A stretch of 41,212 bases of DNA from Clostridia bacterium (lineage in GTDB: Bacteria; Bacillota; Clostridia; Christensenellales; Borkfalkiaceae). Below are positions 40,519 to 41,212 of the stretch, in pieces (position 1 is the first letter of the stretch; the number at the start of each line of letters is the position of its first letter). Position numbers and translations under genes: made by a program. The notes below the pieces were generated by a model, which made no database searches, was not told the origin of the DNA, and saw only the letters and a list, made by a program, of their open reading frames with translations. Location of the stretch: positions 1 through 41,212 of the forward strand of contig JAIDSQ010000085.1 in NCBI GenBank assembly GCA_029061155.1, written 5' to 3'.

Positions 40519-40611
40519 ATGAAAAACAAACGCATAGTGGTGTTTCAGCCGGAAGTCGAGCCCAAAATTGAGCCTTATGAGTTCTCAATAATTATAAAAA
40601 TATTATTTTAA
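40519..40611 (+). pseudogene. Short ORF resembling the N-terminus of a large serine recombinase
   Basis: A 30-codon frame reads MKNKRIVVFQPEVEPKIEPY, then EFSIIIKILF and stop. The opening (basic, VVV, then repeated Pro/Glu before the expected RVAAYxRVS catalytic strand) is like the leader of large serine recombinases. The catalytic serine part is missing and the frame runs into AT-rich noise. RBS support is weak. It could be the broken 5' end of such a gene or a chance ORF. The rest of the gene-free stretch 40381-40913 holds the two hairpins, the TTGTC repeats and a leader hairpin. Confidence 0.3.
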
Positions 40612-40769
40612 TTGTTTCACATATTTCAAGTTATTGAATTATTTAATATTTAGCGTTCTGTGCATTATTTTTTCTATTTGACTACCATAAAGTAACTTTC
40701 GTAACGAGTTTATACCAAATATTTAAAGTATTTTAAGTTCATAATTTGAAACTAATTCTTTGTAGTATT

Positions 40770-40816
40770 TTGTCACAAATTTTTTATTTATATTGTCTTT
40801 ATAATATATTTGTCTT
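40770..40816 (+). promoter_or_regulatory. TTGTC repeat cluster and -10-like box before the Abi-like gene
   Basis: TTGTCACA at 40770, TTGTCTT at 40793 and TTGTCTT at 40810 are spaced 23 and 17 bp, with TATAAT at 40800-40805. The first two match the words and spacing seen at 36913/36936 outside IR-L. A shared regulator or promoter type is suggested. Confidence 0.35.
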
Positions 40817-40845
40817 ATTTTATTGCATGTGTGATAAATGAAAAG

Positions 40846-40874
40846 CAGCCAACAAAAGAACAAAAAGTTGGCTG
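40846..40874 (+). promoter_or_regulatory. Leader hairpin upstream of the Abi-like gene
   Basis: CAGCCAAC pairs perfectly with GTTGGCTG (8 bp) across a 13-nt A-rich loop. No T-tract follows. It lies 40 nt before the GTG start and could be a leader structure or protein-binding site. Confidence 0.45.
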
Positions 40875-40913
40875 TGCATACAGGGGTAGAAAAATTTACT
40901 TATGAGGTAAAAA

Positions 40914-41212
40914 GTGCTGAACGACGACATCGATTTTAAAATGTTATTTCCGCTGATGACTTTTGAAAGTGACGAAGAATATACTTGTCAGAAATATTTG
41001 AAGACGCGAGGCTTATATCTTTATAAACAGGTTTATGATGCGTTGGTTAAGTGGACACCCAATGTTAATGAAATTAAATATCATCAGTTTTCAAATTTAA
41101 TTCGCTATGATAAAGGAATACGCGATAAACTATATATTTATCTGGCTGCGGCGGAAGAGTATCTGAGAAATATTATTTTTGATGAAATTGAGATAGATAA
41201 AAAACTAAAGGA
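40914..41212 (+). CDS. Abi-like protein (3' partial)
   Basis: The frame starts at GTG 40914 with GAGG about six bases upstream and runs off the window after 99 codons. The visible part reads LNDDIDFKMLFPLMTF, KYLKTRGLYLYKQVYDAL, FSNLIRYDKGIRDKLYIYLA and EEYLRNIIFDEI. The order resembles Abi_2 / AbiD-AbiF proteins: a 'xxLKxRGLxxxxxxxAxxxL' opening and a 'LxxFDxxLRxLLxxAIExIExxLRxxI' helix, here with the polar positions kept. Abi_2 members are abortive-infection proteins in phage defence and often sit on mobile elements, as here. The diagnostic second half is outside the window, so this is a tentative family call. Its upstream region shares TTGTC motifs with the invertible cassette. Confidence 0.55.
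   Translation, partial: MLNDDIDFKMLFPLMTFESDEEYTCQKYLKTRGLYLYKQVYDALVKWTPNVNEIKYHQFSNLIRYDKGIRDKLYIYLAAAEEYLRNIIFDEIEIDKKLK

Overview
The window looks like a Bacillota (clostridial) gut-type chromosome, probably an uncultured lineage. The signs are near-consensus sigma-A promoters (two perfect TTGACA-17-TATAAT), strong AGGAGG-type ribosome binding sites, lipobox lipoproteins, InlB-type repeats, a clostridial-style hybrid kinase and an M60 mucin-type peptidase. I ran no database search. The organism and all family names are inferred from motifs read by eye.

Region by region: (i) 1-2000 holds the 3' end of an M28-peptidase/multi-TM gene, coupled by an ATGA overlap to a lipoprotein with InlB-like repeats. 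(ii) 2067-5427 is a promoter, a membrane hybrid histidine kinase with two receiver domains, a beta-carbonic anhydrase 26 bp downstream, and a GC-rich hairpin. (iii) 5466-7898 is a perfect promoter and a membrane-anchored protein with three copies of a YjbR/MmcQ-like domain and a uL15-like C-terminus, then a strong terminator. (iv) 8000-31219 is one transcription unit: a promoter, a leader of about 240 nt with stacked hairpins, and a 7,625-residue repeat-built surface protein anchored by a C-terminal membrane helix. (v) 31234-35247 is a tandem 18-bp repeat, a promoter and a secreted lipoprotein peptidase of family M60 with an F5/8C-type domain. (vi) 35328-35615 is a 78-aa orphan gene and a perfect 34-bp palindromic terminator.

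From about 35.63 kb the DNA becomes visibly more AT-rich and mobile in character. There is a displaced 3' fragment of a minus-strand gene (candidate attachment site), a gene-free stretch with several direct repeats, and a full-length tyrosine recombinase. Next comes a 3.4-kb segment bounded by a perfect 35-bp inverted repeat (36996-37030 and 40346-40380). Inside it are two convergent, tail-overlapping genes: a TM/helical-repeat protein and a D-Ala-D-Ala-ligase-like ATP-grasp protein. Each inverted repeat carries the RBS, the GTG start and the second codon of the gene it faces. Inverting the segment would therefore swap which complete protein is read from the left side. The right side has a terminator hairpin 20 bp beyond the repeat and no room for a promoter. 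I read this as a phase-variable, two-protein expression switch driven by the adjacent recombinase, and it is the main candidate for an undescribed system. A fragment resembling a serine-recombinase N-terminus and a partial Abi-like gene follow.

The giant stalk protein, the M60 peptidase and the lipoproteins together suggest a cell that interacts with host mucosal glycoproteins. That is inference from families and neighbourhood only.
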